Shown piece after piece: positions 24,887 through 36,631 of a stretch of 64,000 nt of DNA. Source of the DNA: Silene latifolia (Eukaryota > Streptophyta > Magnoliopsida > Caryophyllales > Caryophyllaceae). The notes beneath the pieces were generated by a model. The model was not told the origin of the DNA and made no database searches. It worked only from the letters and a program-made list of their open reading frames with translations. The translations under genes and the position numbers were made by a program. How positions within the stretch are numbered: the stretch's first letter is position 1; the number at the start of each line of letters is the position of its first letter. Location: positions 16,483,748-16,547,747 of the forward strand of contig NC_133530.1 in the NCBI RefSeq assembly GCF_048544455.1, given 5' to 3'.

Positions 24887-27148
24887 GTAGAGGAATAAAA
24901 TAATCCAGCGTTGACAGTGCCTTTCAGGTATTTAAGGAGATGTTGTGCAGCTTGGTAATGTGGTTCCCGTGGCTGGCTAAGGAACTGACTAAGGTCTTTG
25001 ACATCTGTGTAAGCAATGTCGGTCTTGTCGAGGCTTAAGTATAACAACTGCCTACAAGCCTTCGCAGACACACCGTGGGTTGACTAATAATTCTCCTTGA
25101 TCAATAGCCAACTTGAGTCCCTTTTGCATAGGAAATGAAGCTGCTTTACAATCTCCAAACCCAGCATCTTTAATGATGTCTAAAACATATTTTCTCTGAT
25201 TCAGCATTATACCAGAAGCATTCCTTCCAATCTCCAAGCCTAAAAAATACCTCATCTCACCCAAGTCCTTAATAGTATACTTGGAATGCAGTTCTGACTT
25301 GAGTGTATCCAGTGCACTTAGGTCATCACCAGTCAATAATATATCATCAACATACACTAAAACCAATGCTAACTTATTGGTTAAAGGATTCTGTTTAGTG
25401 AAAAGAGAGTAATCATGTTTGGATTGTACATAGCCTTGACTAACCAAAAATTTTGTCAGTTCTTGATTCCATTGTCTGGAAGCCTGATTCAGACCATATA
25501 ATGACCTTATAAGCTTACACACTTGACCTTTTTTAGCCTTAGTGTAACCCAAAGGAGGTCTCATGTAAACTTCTTCATCAATATAGTCATGTAGGAAGCC
25601 ATTATTGACATCTAGCTGATAAAGATTCCAACTTCTAATGGCTGCTACTGCAAGTAAGGTCCTAACAGTAGTGAACTTTGCAACAGGGGAAAAGGTGTGT
25701 TTATAGTCCTTGTCCTTAACCTGATTAAACCCCTTAGCAACCAACCTTGCCTTGAACCTTTCTACTGTTCCATCAGCCTTGTGTTTTATCTTGTAAACCC
25801 ACTTACAACCTATAGCTTTCTTGCCAACAGGTAAAGATGTCAACTCCCATGTATTATTTTTCTCAAGAGCACTTAGTTCCTGATCCATGGCTTTTACCCA
25901 TCGAGCATCCTGACTAGCTTGATTGTAATAACTTGGTTCAAACTCCTGAATGACATTATTCAATGATGCTGTATAACTTGGATCAAAATCATCATGAAGC
26001 TGCTGAAGAACAGCAGCATGAAGAGCAGCTGAACAATGGTAATCAGCCAACCTTGCCGGTTGTTGTCTTTTTCTACTAGACTTTCTGATTAGAGGAGAAC
26101 CAGATGCAGTTCCAGACTGTACATGAAAATCTCCAGTACTAGAAATAATATTATGTTGAGATTTCTGAGTACTAGATGTAGTATCATGTGTATTATCTGG
26201 TATATTATTTGGTATAGTAGTAGTAGGTACTTGTATAGTATCAAGATCAGTCAAGAAAACATTGTTTACAGGAACTGCTGATGAACTAGTAGCTTTAAAA
26301 GGTAGACAAAACTCATAAAAAATGACATCTCTATTTGTAAAAGTGTCATGTGACTCTAAATCATAGAGCTTATATCCCTTCTGATTAGGAGGGTACCCTA
26401 GAAAGATACATTTTCTAGCTTTAGACATAAATTTGTCCCTAGCAGTGGGAGGCTTAGTAGCATAGCAAAGTGAGCCAAACACTCTTAATTCATCATAGCT
26501 AGGCTTAGTGTGAAACAATAACTCATGAGGAGTCTGCCAATTTAACACAGATGAAGGCATTTTGTTTATTAAACAAGTTGCAGTAAGTAAGCAATCCCCC
26601 CAAAATCTAATAGGAAGATGAGCATGGAACCTAAGAGCACGAGCAGTTTCCAAAAGGTGTCTATGCTTTCTCTCTACCCTACCATTTTGTTGAGGACGAC
26701 CAACAATACTCCTTTGATGTATGATTCCTTTGGAAGCAAAAAAATCTTTACATTGTAATTGAAAGAATTCAGTGCCATTATCAGATCTAATTATTTTAAT
26801 CTTAGCACTAAACTGAGTTTCAACTAAATTTATAAAATTGACTATCAGACTAGGAACCTGAGTTTTCTGCTGAACTAAAAAAGTCCAGGTGCACCTGGAA
26901 TAATCATCCAGTATGGTAAGAAATGACTGTGCACCAGTCCTATCAGCCTGTTTGTATGGTCCCCACAAGTCCATATGAACAAGATCAAAACATTTAACAG
27001 CATGTGAAGCACTTCTATTAAAAGGTAAAGAATGATGCTTGGCTAAAACGCATGTTTCACAAAACAGTTTATTAATATTCTTCATAGTATCAGGATGTAC
27101 ATGTTTCAACTTCTCAATAGAAGAATGGCCAAGCTTAGAATGAAATTG

Positions 27149-29910
27149 TAACGCCCCGTAAATTTCGGACCGTTAATATATTTCGTAAATAATTAATTAA
27201 TCAAGTAAAATTTGACAATAATGTATTTAAAGTAAAAATAATTCAAAGAAATATAATTTTATTATATTTTGAAGAAAAGTATTTATTTTGATAGTTTTGA
27301 AATGTTTAAAAATAGTTTAAACCGTGTAAAATCTTTTATTTCGAAATAAGGGCGTATCGGGGGGAAAATGACAATTCGTTTGAACGTTGGGTAAACGAAT
27401 TTGGAAATGGGTCGTATGAATACTCAATTTTATTGTAATCTCGTGTTTAAAGACTTTGGTCTTGACGGAATTTGCATTTGACTTACGGATTTAATTATTA
27501 TTGAAACGAGTCAAAACCGACTCGTAAAAATCCCGACTAAAAATCCCGCACTTTCTCCTTTCCTCTTCCCTTTCCGCGGACCAGCCCTTCCCCTTCTATT
27601 TTCTGCTTCTTTTTCTTTCTTTCTTCATCTTCTACCTTTTACAAAGACCAAAAACACCATTTTTGTTCCTTTTCTAGCTAAAATCGCTCTAATTTCTTCG
27701 TTACTAGTCCGTTTTTCGCATAATTTACCTTTCCGGAATCCTCTCGCCGAGATCTACGACTTAGTATGTTCTAATTTCAATTTTCATTAAGTTATTTTAA
27801 GACCAAAATTCGGTAATTTCGGTTTTGTGTTTAATTTTTGTGTTTTTATTGTTTAATTAGGTGAAGATTTGGAAGACGAGTTCGGGGACTCGTATATTGT
27901 AGAGGATAGCGGCTAGTTGTGGTTAGGGTTTCGGTTTTGAGGTGCTAATTGCTCATTTTCTAGCTTAAGGTAACATATTTCGAGTTACTCGACGAAAGAT
28001 CGTCACATGTTTTTGATTTTTGTATGTTTGGTGAATTTTTGTTTGAGAATTAGTTTTCACATGTTTAGAATGGTTGCATGCATGTCAATTGTTAGCTTAA
28101 ATTGTGCCTTTTGTTAGTTTAAATTATCAAAGTTGAATTGGGGACGATTAATTAATTTTCAGACGGTCTTTTACTAAACAAAAATGGAAAAATAAGGTGG
28201 TGTAGGGGGACGGGCAGCAGGCCCGTGGCAGGCCCACGGCTAGCCCACGGCTGCCCGGGTTGGTCCGTGCTTGTTTTGCGGTTTTTCGTACAATATTGGT
28301 CATTTCGGGTTAATTAAGGTTAGAATAGTATAAGTAACAAATGGGTAGCATTTTGATAGTAACAAAAATTATGTTATTGGTAAAATTGTGCTTATATTAA
28401 TAGTTATCACATGTTAGGGTAGTTTACAAAAGGAAATTGTAATTAATAGGCTCAAAATGAATTTTATAGCTATAATTGTAATGTTTTGTTGATTAAAAAA
28501 AACCGAGCCTTAGTCCCTTTGATCGATGCGATGTCGATTAATTGAGTGATTGGTCACCGCAATTTGACCCGCACTGTCGCCGCAGGTGGGGTTGCGGGTA
28601 AAAATTCGGTTGAATGAATTAGATAATCGGCCTTTTTCTTGTTTTAGGCCATTTATCAAGCTTTAGTTCACATGTATAGCTTATTGAATTTAATAGTGTC
28701 TTGTATTGTAGAAATGGCCCTAGATTCCCTAAAGCCTTTAATATGGTTACTATTGTTAGAATTAGAAATTAGTATTGAATACTTATTGAGGATTCTGTTG
28801 GGATTGTATGCTGTAAATAGACATTTATATAGCCTTTCACATGATAGAATGTTAGCATTTAGGTTGGTAAGTAGGACTTTTTGCCCTCTTAAGGTTAAGT
28901 GGGTGTCTTACTTGACTTGTGTGGTGAGTCTTGTGTGGTGTGGGCTAAAGTATTCAAGCTGTGACTAGCTGTGACTAGGTCCTAGGTGAGTATTTCGACC
29001 TTCATCATAGATAGGTCTTTATAGTCTCTGACGAGTATATGTTCACTACTTGATAGCCTTTGTGTTCCTGACTAGTGGATTTATATCCAAGTTGGGGCAT
29101 GACCTCAGGTACTTATTTTGATAGTATGGGTTCAGCTTAAGTACTAGCCAACCCTTCGGTGGTGTCCTTAGGGTACTCACTTCACTTTGTTTTAAAAAAA
29201 AGTTGTGGGTCTTGGGTGCGGTGGTGTGTATCCGCATGTCTAGGTCTCTTGTGATTTTAGGCTAGGGTTGTGTTGTCTCTTGGCCATGTTTTCTTAATAG
29301 TAACCGCTGAGCCAAGATACCGGTTCGATTACCTTCCCTACCTCGTGGTATAGACTCGAGTTACAAAGTGACTATTGACGGGGCTAAGAACTTATGCCTG
29401 TCTTTGATATATTGCCCTTTCTTGTATGGTGATTTTATGAACTGTAATAGGTGAGATGTAAGCGATTCTGATTGATAAAGTTTGGATTACTATTTGTTAT
29501 ATGACTCACATGATAGTTTAGTTTGGTCAGTTTAGGGGTCATTTGCTAGAATACATGATAAGTAAATGGGTTATCAAATTGTTTACATGTTACATTACAT
29601 GTTACATTAATTTTGACGATTCGTGGCTGGGAGGACTCGAAGTTACTCCCCACTGAATTGTGGCTTTCGTGTTTGTATAAAATGCGATTGACAGGTTGTT
29701 GATGCTTTGTTTGGGGTCACAGACGGCTAGTGAGCAAGGAACCTTGGACCTAGTTTTGGCTATTCTATTAGTAAACCTTTTATACTTTTGGTTTGTATAT
29801 AATTTGAAGGGACATATGTCTCCCTTTCTATTTTTGGTTTGTATCCTTATATTTCCGCGTCTTTAGTTATATATGTAAGTTAGTCTATCAGCTGTTGCAG
29901 GGTTATGACA
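27149..29910 (+). mobile_element. Long LTR-like block (probable Gypsy solo LTR) inside Copia 2
   Basis: The block begins TGTAACGCCCCGTAAATTTC, a typical plant Gypsy LTR start, and a plausible end GGGTTATGACA lies at 29910. The 2.76 kb between has leader-like sequence and no long coding frame, so a solo LTR is the simplest reading. A matching 5-bp target duplication was not found, and about 160 bp of unassigned sequence follows before the small element at 30075. The right boundary is therefore approximate. It sits between the integrase and gag-protease parts of Copia 2. Confidence 0.55.
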
Positions 29911-30074
29911 CTCTTCTTGAGTTGGAATGGTTGTGAATGGTTTAGGAAGAAATTTTTTGAAATTGTAGGTTTTTGACTAGTTGAACCATTTACAAACATA
30001 TCCTACCCGTTTTTCCGTAGAAATTACGCATTTAAGTAATTAAATAACGCTATATTTTAACAATTAGTAGATTA

Positions 30075-30321
30075 TACAACTGGTTGTATGTAGTTTATGT
30101 ACAACATTTTCAATGTTGTCGAGTTTTGTTATAAAGTTGTCGAGCTTTACTAACAAAATTGTCGAGTTACAATACAAAGTTATTGAGCTTAAGAGGAATA
30201 ATTATTAAACTCAATAACTTTTTAAATTAGCTCAATAACTTATAAAATAGCTCGACAACTTTGTGTAAAGAACTCAACAACTTTGAGGCGGTTGTACAAT
30301 GCTAATATACAACTGGTTGTA
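30075..30321. mobile_element. Small inverted-repeat MITE
   Basis: TACAACTGGTTGTA occurs at both ends (30075-30088 and 30308-30321). It is nearly its own reverse complement, so it serves as an inverted repeat. Inside, TGTTGTCGAG and AAAGTTGTCGAG on the left face CTCGACAACTTT and CTCAACAACTTT on the right, which allows a long hairpin of about 247 bp. Confidence 0.65.
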
Positions 30322-32291
30322 AGATAGTATTATGTCACAGAAATAAATCTACATTTATTTTGTTAACAGAATGAACAAAGGATGCATTATTACAAGTATT
30401 ATGATTATTGAACACCCTAAGTTTGTACAAGTCTCCACATCTTTTACCATAAGCAACAGTAGTTTTACTTGAATGGTCCTGAAATAAACAAGCATCATGT
30501 AAAAAAGTGACAGCTAAGTGAGATCTGGTTATCAATTTTCCAACAGACAAGAGGTTAGGTTGAAAATCAGGTATAAGCAAGACATCAAACAAGATAATAT
30601 CTGAAGTCAAGTAAACTGTCCCAGTTTTATGTACTGGTTTCAGTGTCCCATCAGGTAAAGCAACAAATAAAGGATGTGACAGAACTACAATATTATGCAA
30701 CAGGGAAATATCTGATGTCATATGATCAGATGCTCCAGTGTCAATAACCCAATCTTTATAATTGGAAGACCCATAATTAGCACAAGAATAGGGTAGAGTG
30801 ATACCTGCAAAATGACTAAAAGGTTGAGAAGCTGGTCCATCAGAACTAGAAGAAGAAGTCTTTTCAGACAAAGCCTGTAGAACCTTGTGTGTTACTGAAT
30901 CAACAATCCCCTGCACAATGTCTGGTGAAACTTGAGAAGCAACAGATGCATCAACAGGTGCAAAAGGTATTTGAGCAGCTTGAAATGAACCCATTGGATT
31001 ATTGTAACCATAGGAAGTGGGGTAAAAAGGGTTATAATTGCCATACTGGCCAGCACAAGAAGGAACAGAACCATAAACTGCAGCATACTCAGTATCCTGA
31101 TTGTGACTAACTTCAACATTACTGGCAGTCTTTGGTGGTGGAGGTACTGGTGTTACAGTTTCAGCAGAGTTACTGGATTTCTTTGCCTGTTTGGCTTTCC
31201 ATGCCTTGAACTTATAACAATGCTCAATTATGTGACCCTTAATGTCACAAAAGAGACATGTCTGTAGCTGAAAACAGTCTGCAGTTTTATGATTTGTCTT
31301 CCCACACTGAGCACACGGTGGATTATCAAATTGCCCAACAACTATACCCTGACCAAAATTATCTTTAGACTTTTTGTTTCTGTTATTATCTTCAGCTGTC
31401 TTATGACCATTAAACCTTTTCTTGGCAGCATAGGCTACACTCTCAGTAACAACAGAACCAGAACTATCATTAATAGATTTCTGGCGTTCTATCTTTTGTA
31501 AGATACCTAATGCTTTGTTTATGGGTGGCAAAGGTTCCATAGACAAGAGAGACGACTGAACTTGTTCATACCCAGCATGCAAACCCATAAGCAATTGAAT
31601 CAATTTCGATTGTGTTTCCCTTTCAACCAATCTCTTCAACATATTACATGTACACTTGGTCATGACGCCACAAATACATTGAGGGACGGGATCCATATGA
31701 TCTATGTTTTCCCATAAACCCTTAATCTTACTATAGTAATCTACCAAGGAGGCATTTTCTTGTTTAACATTGGCGAGTTCTTTCTTTAACTCGTACAATT
31801 CAAGAACATTTAATTGCCCAAAACGTTCAACTAACTCAGACCACAAATGCTTAGAAGACTGAGTATATTGAAAATTATCTTGTAAAGTTTTGATCATAGA
31901 ATTTTTAATCCAACGTGAGACAAATATATCACAACGAATCCAGGCGTTGTACCTCTTATCAGTTTTCTCAGGAAGCATGCATTCTCCAGAAATAAAACCT
32001 ATCTTGTTCTTGGAAAGCAGAGCTTGAATGATCTCGCGCTGCCATTGGCGAAAATTAGAGCCATCGAAGACTGTTTCTGAAAGCTTCAACCCAGGCTGGT
32101 CAGTGGGAGACAGGAACAAAGGATCATCAAGCGGAGAAAAAAAAAGAGAATCTGGTTCAGGTTGAGACATATTTGATTGATGATTATTGGATTTGTGATG
32201 AATATGTGAAGATAAAGATTCAAAGATTTATCAATGAATCTGTTTGTTTATGTTTGCGGAAGCGTTTTTAGGATCAATACCACTGATACCA

Positions 32292-32512
32292 TATGAATTG
32301 TAGTGAAATCAGATTATGGTAGTTAAGCTGTAACAATGATGATGAATATAAGAGAGATGAGAGAAAGAAGAAGGAAAAGTAATCTGAATATTCTGAATTA
32401 ATTCTCAATGTATTACAGCGTTGGGGTATATATACTAGTTTGTTAGGTGAAGTATAATTAAGTTAGTTATGCCTAACTAACTTCCTAACAGACTCAGACT
32501 CAATATTCCACA
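32292..32512 (-). repeat. Copia 2 LTR (5' LTR on the minus strand)
   Basis: 221 bp between the primer-binding site and the second CAACT copy. One 3-bp indel and about one substitution separate it from its partner. Confidence 0.92.
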
Positions 32513-32719
32513 CAACTGATGCACAATTCCTATAAAAGAAAACAGAGTTAGGCGTAAAAAGAGAGTATGGTTTATTCCACTGAATTAATAAGACGACGCT
32601 TGCAAAAAAATAGAAAATGAGTCAATTGATCGATTTGCTACCGAAATATCTCACTCACTGGTACACATTTAATAAGGATGTTGATCTGATATACTCCCTC
32701 GGGTCCGAATTATTTCTGA

Positions 32720-34240
32720 GATTCAAAGGTACTAATATATGTAATATGTTAATTGTCCATCGGTGTTATTTATAAAACAAAGATAAGTCTCCATAGCTTC
32801 ATTTTAACAGATGGAAAATGAGTTAGTGTCACTGGGTGACACTTAATCTCGGCGTCATCCTTTCACATGTAATAATTGGGAACCCCTTCAATAAAAAATG
32901 TATGTGAGAGGTTGGCACCCAATCTCGACGTTACCCGGTGGCGCCCTCTCATTAACATATAATATGTAACTAGTTTTTGTACCCGTGAAAATCAGGGGTT
33001 GCAATTGAGATTAATTGTTTAAGTTTATGCATAAGTGTAACATTATTAGTATGAAAAATGTTGACATTTTTATAGCCTTGTGTAATTGTGTGTTACTTAA
33101 CAGAGTTAACACAACTCACAAAGATGTGAGTAAATACCGAAGAGGTCTTAGCCTACTGGTTAAGACAGAGGTATTGGGGACAATAGGTCTCAGGTTCGAA
33201 TCCCTCTTCCCCACTATTATAATGCGACTAAATGCGCGCTTCGATTGACCAAAAAAAAAGATGTGAGTAAATAGACCTAATATAGGATGGATGTAATATG
33301 GAACTACTTAATTGGACATTGAGAACTATGATACAAAATTAATTGACTGTATTGATTGAATAAGTGATAGGTCGTTGATCATTTTCATCATTGGCCAATA
33401 TTTTTTTATTTTAAATTTGTTTCTCATATATTTTTATCATTAACCGTGTCAATTTCACATGAACCACTTAACGTAGGCCCTGATTTTTTCTTTTGGATTA
33501 ATTTATTTATTTTATCGTCATATATTTATTTTATTGCAATAATAATTGATTATATAATACGATCGATGTTGTAACAAAAAAATATTATAGTGACGTAATG
33601 TGATTATTTTTTTGCGAGATAACTTATTTTAACAATAAAATCCTAAAATTAGAATTTAGAATTTACTTTGATTTTTATTTGTTGTTTGAGTCGTTTAATT
33701 TACTTTGAAGTTTGAAAGACAAATTTTGATGTATGTTTGTGGTGCTCTAGTTTGTATTTAACGCTACAAATTGCTTAGACGTTTACTTTTTTCTTTTTTA
33801 AATAAGAAATAATATTGTAACATGTTAAAATTCTTTTAAAAGAGGGAATGGTGTAATGTGGTGGTTTTTTTTTTCTTTATTGTATTTTTTTTCTTTCTTG
33901 TTAATAAATGACTTGCTGATGTGGAGATGAGTTGTGTAAATAGATGAAAATATTGATGTGGCATTAAAATAGGTGTTTAGTTTGTCTTTTAATTATTATA
34001 TATATAGATATGTTAATTGTCCATTGGTGTTATTTTTGAGGTGCAAGAAAAAGAGAGAATAAAAATATGAAATGTTAATTCGAATACACCTTCATATTTC
34101 TCGTGTAGTCTCTCCATCCCAGTCATATCTAGAGATTCAAATGTATTCTATGTAATATCTTAATTGTCCATGGGTGTTATTGTTTGTCTCGATTGTCTAT
34201 TTATAAAACAAAGATAAGTCTCCATAGCTTCATTTTAACA
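32720..34240. repeat. Direct repeat pair flanking 1.3 kb
   Basis: The copies at 32720-32809 and 34134-34240 share GATTCAAA, then TTAATTGTCCATNGGTGTTA, then about 40 identical bases ending AGCTTCATTTTAACA. A third, shorter piece of the first half lies at about 34008-34038. GTCTCCATAGCTTCATTTT recurs again at about 34331-34350, at the 3' end of the secreted-peptide gene. Confidence 0.7.
33137..33257 (+). mobile_element. tRNA-derived SINE with 16-bp target duplication
   Basis: A 121-bp body holds a pol III box A-like segment (TAGCCTACTGGTTAAGAC) and a box B (GGTTCGAATCC), and ends in an A tract. The 16-bp direct repeat AAGATGTGAGTAAATA flanks it exactly at 33121-33136 and 33258-33273. The perfect target duplication implies a recent insertion by LINE machinery. 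Confidence 0.93.
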
Positions 34241-34343
34241 ACCAAAACCCTACGTATATATGCATTAACCTTAAAAAACAATTAAAATTGCATGAATTGT
34301 CATTAGAAAAACAGAAATATATATATAAGTAGTCTCCATAGCT

Positions 34344-34661
34344 TCATTTTTTGGGTTTTTTGGGTTTTTTGGGTTTTTTTGGTTGTTGTTGTTGACGACT
34401 GGTTGTTTTGGGAGGGGTTGAAGGTGTTGGTGGTAAATCAACACTAGTTGCTGGCACGGGTGGTTCAATAGAAGGTTGTGGTGGTAGGACTTGCTCCAGA
34501 GGAGTTGCTTGTGGTGCAACGGATTGTGTTGTGGGAAGCTGAACTGAATTTTTGGTTTTGTTGTTATCGGATTCAGCATAAACATTTCTAGCCAACGCGA
34601 CGAGGGCTAGAACTAAAATGCCTAATACCATAGTAGTATTTTTTTGGGTTATTGCCCTCAT
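34344..34661 (-). CDS. Small secreted proline- and lysine-rich peptide, 105 aa
   Basis: A single-exon frame on the minus strand encodes 105 residues. Residues about 1-29 form a signal peptide: a charged start, then MVLGILVLALVALA, ending VYA before an acidic residue. The mature part is rich in Ser, Thr, Pro and Gln (PPQPSIEPPVPAT), then QQQQP, then a tail of repeated KKP units. M11 is an alternative start. A TATA box (TATATAAATAGA on the minus strand, 34731-34742) lies about 70-80 bp upstream of the ATG, as expected for a real gene. It may be a cell-wall or apoplastic peptide; I do not recognise a family. The Lys-Pro tail is encoded by a tandem 9-base repeat and may vary in length. Confidence 0.6.
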   Translation of the reverse strand: MRAITQKNTTMVLGILVLALVALARNVYAESDNNKTKNSVQLPTTQSVAPQATPLEQVLPPQPSIEPPVPATSVDLPPTPSTPPKTTSRQQQQPKKPKKPKKPKK

Positions 34662-34730
34662 TTTTGAGAGGTGAGAGCAAATTAGATGTGTATAATTAAG
34701 GTTGGATTATTAAGCTGAATAATACCTTGC

Positions 34731-34742
34731 TCTATTTATATA
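34731..34742 (-). promoter_or_regulatory. TATA box of the secreted-peptide gene
   Basis: TATATAAATAGA on the minus strand, about 70 bp before the start codon of the 34344-34661 gene. Confidence 0.55.
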
Positions 34743-35358
34743 CATTAAAATCATGTAAAATGTAGTCTTAATCACGTTTGTAAATAGTGATGAACTTGTG
34801 CTTCTCCACTATTTCATGTTGCTCATTTTATTCCCAAGATTATCATGGATTTTGTTGTCAGTTTGTTATCTTTCGTTAAATTTAATTATTTTTATTTCCA
34901 CTAAAAACCATTAATATTTGATTATAATATTCTTATTTTTGGTTAGTTAATCGGTTTTTCTAATGTGTTGATCAGGATCGGAGTATCCCCTTATCGACAA
35001 CTGAGACAATCTCTATCAGGGTACTGAAGGCAATTTAATGGGTAGACATTTGATTTTTTCATTTGCAGGGTCAGAAATCGAATCTCGACCACTTGTTTAA
35101 AAAAGAGCCCTTACAAGTTACCACTTATACCAACCAACTTTAGTATAACCGATTATATTATATTGTTGATGGTTGTGATGCTGAACATTCTTGAATAAGT
35201 AATTTCTCTTAATTGCCGGCTACTAATCATATCTTATTAATATAAAATTTTCCATTATGTTAATTATTAATGTTAATCTTATTCTCAAGACAGACAAGGT
35301 CCTAAATTTTTAATAAAAGTGTATTTTAAGGGAGTAATTTTAGAAAAAAAAAATTATA
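34743..35358. other. Intergenic, nothing recognised
   Basis: AT-rich sequence with no supported coding region or RNA gene. It runs up to the CACTA end at 35359. Confidence 0.5.
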
Positions 35359-35650
35359 CACTACTACAAAAAATGTCAAAGAAACCGGTTAAAAACGCTA
35401 TAAGAAACCAGTTTATGTGTCTTAGCCTAAGAGACTGGTTATTTAAACCAGTTTCTTTGGTTATATCAAAGAAACCGGTTGTCATCAAAAACTGGTTTCT
35501 TTGAACAATGGATTAGATAGACACCAGTTATTGGCCAAAAACGGTGTCTTTGATATTATCTTTGAAACCGATTTCGGACTAAAACCGGTCTCTTTGATTT
35601 TCTCTTTGGAACCGGTTTCGAGCTAAAACCGGTCTCTTACATTTTATTTA
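35359..35650. mobile_element. CACTA element terminus with subterminal repeats
   Basis: The stretch starts CACTACTACAAAAAATGTC and continues with many copies of AAGAAACCGGTT-type repeats and their inverse (AACTGGTTTCTTTG). This is the normal design of a CACTA end. No matching right end ending TGTAGTAGTG was found in the window, so the element is truncated or its other end has decayed. The sequence out to about 36200 may also belong to it. Confidence 0.75.
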
Positions 35651-36631
35651 ATAACAAAAAAAAAAATACAATTTAAAAATGTCCAGACCTACATTTTAAT
35701 CAAAAATAATAATCACTAAAATATTACACTTATTAAATTACATAATCACCATCAACTTCAAAAAGCCACCAATCAATTATACAAGGAATCAATCTAGCAA
35801 AATAATAACTCTTCAAGTTAACTTTGTCGTCAATATCATCTAATCTGCACCCAAACTTGAAGTCATGACACTAGCCTTGCTCCTGCACAAAGGGAAAAAA
35901 ACCAAGCAATAAAAACTGAATTTCTGTAGATACCTATTGCAATATGATACTTGACATGCAGAGCTAATTTTAAAAATGGATTGACAGTAGCTAGATATGT
36001 ACTAGGTACGCCATATTCAAGAAACTAAGAAAATTACTCTAAGAGACCGCTAGTCAATGGCGCGGAATAAGGATATTCACAAACAATCTGATGGCCAATA
36101 AGTAACTATATTAGAAAGGTCAATGTTCCATGAAATATGTGAAGTAAGCAATAACAAAATAAATTCAAGCCTCTAACACTTGATCAACGATTATACACAA
36201 CAATGTTAAGGAAACATTTACAACATTGCACCTTACATAAAGCCAGCTCAGAGAAAAAGAAGGGAAAAAAACTTGCACTTACCAAAACCACTGCTGCCCT
36301 TGTTACTAATGTTGCTCTGTCCGATTTTAAGGTTATTAGATTGGTTGTTGATACGAGTAGAGATGCGGTCTCAAGGGCTGATCTCGTGGGGCTCAATACG
36401 AGTTAATTACATGAAATTCGGAAATCAGTTTAATGCAAACGATTTGATTATTTGGGGTTGTTAAATAACTCTTGGAAATGATTAAATGTATTTCGAGCTT
36501 TCATTGAATGTGGGGATCGTCATTGAGCACGTTAATGCATTCCCAAGGCTGATTCGAAGCATTCCAAATAATGGCTAGTTTAAATTGCTAGTCTTAATTA
36601 GTTTTATTTAGTCTTTTAATTAACTCATTAA
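35651..36631. other. Probable CACTA interior plus unassigned sequence
   Basis: Low-coding sequence follows the CACTA terminus. Three short overlapping open frames between 36184 and 36464 show no domain. No gene is called. Confidence 0.4.

Larger units (their letters stand above)
22317..32512 (-). mobile_element. Ty1/Copia LTR retrotransposon 2, split by later insertions
   Basis: LTRs of 224 and 221 bp differ by about one substitution and one 3-bp indel. The 5-bp target duplication CAACT lies at 22312-22316 and 32513-32517. A primer-binding site (TGGTATCAGTGG) and a purine tract lie in the expected places. Parts on the minus strand: gag and protease at about 30335-32170 (CAQCGKTNHKTADC, IDTGASDHMT), integrase and reverse transcriptase at about 24890-27147 (HMDLWGPY, RSDNGTEF, YVDDILLTG), and RNase H at about 22550-23047 (AYSDADWG, EAEYRS). 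A CACTA element and an LTR-like block interrupt it, and there are a few smaller breaks. It is a sister lineage to Copia 1. LTR identity suggests it is young, and the nested insertions are younger still. Confidence 0.92.
16349..32529 (-). pseudogene. Unrecognised host gene fragment split by two Copia insertions
   Basis: On the minus strand, outside the retrotransposons, two exons can be read. The upstream exon is 32529-32518 plus 22316-22259, and encodes NCASVERLSREFATAA and LSYLREQ. It begins after an AG acceptor and ends at a GT donor. A 88-bp GT-AG intron (22258-22171) follows. The next exon is 22170-22109 plus 16434 to about 16349, starting GHNFMLVRLGFYEG and continuing ALFHYNFKAKRADDPSAPVE. 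The reading frame is open and continuous once one copy of each 5-bp target duplication is removed. The HYN segment recalls plant DUF3615-type proteins, but I cannot name the family firmly. Further exons are not certain; a GTGAGT donor near 32660 is possible. The downstream exon runs into the MITE. Confidence 0.6.
32530..34343. other. Gene-poor stretch with repeats and one SINE
   Basis: No supported coding region was found. It holds direct repeats at 32720-32809 and 34134-34240, which share ACAAAGATAAGTCTCCATAG. It also holds a degenerate GTGACAC/AATCTCG inverted and direct motif at about 32825-32960, a SINE at 33137-33257, and a common dispersed repeat that seems to start TAGTTTTTGTACCCGTG near 32971. 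The open frame at 33015-33248 overlaps the SINE and is not a gene. Confidence 0.5.

Noticed and set aside
33141-33230. Possible tRNA gene
   Set aside because: It has box A and B-like segments but no cloverleaf I can draw. It ends in a poly(A) tract and has 16-bp target duplications, so it is a SINE.
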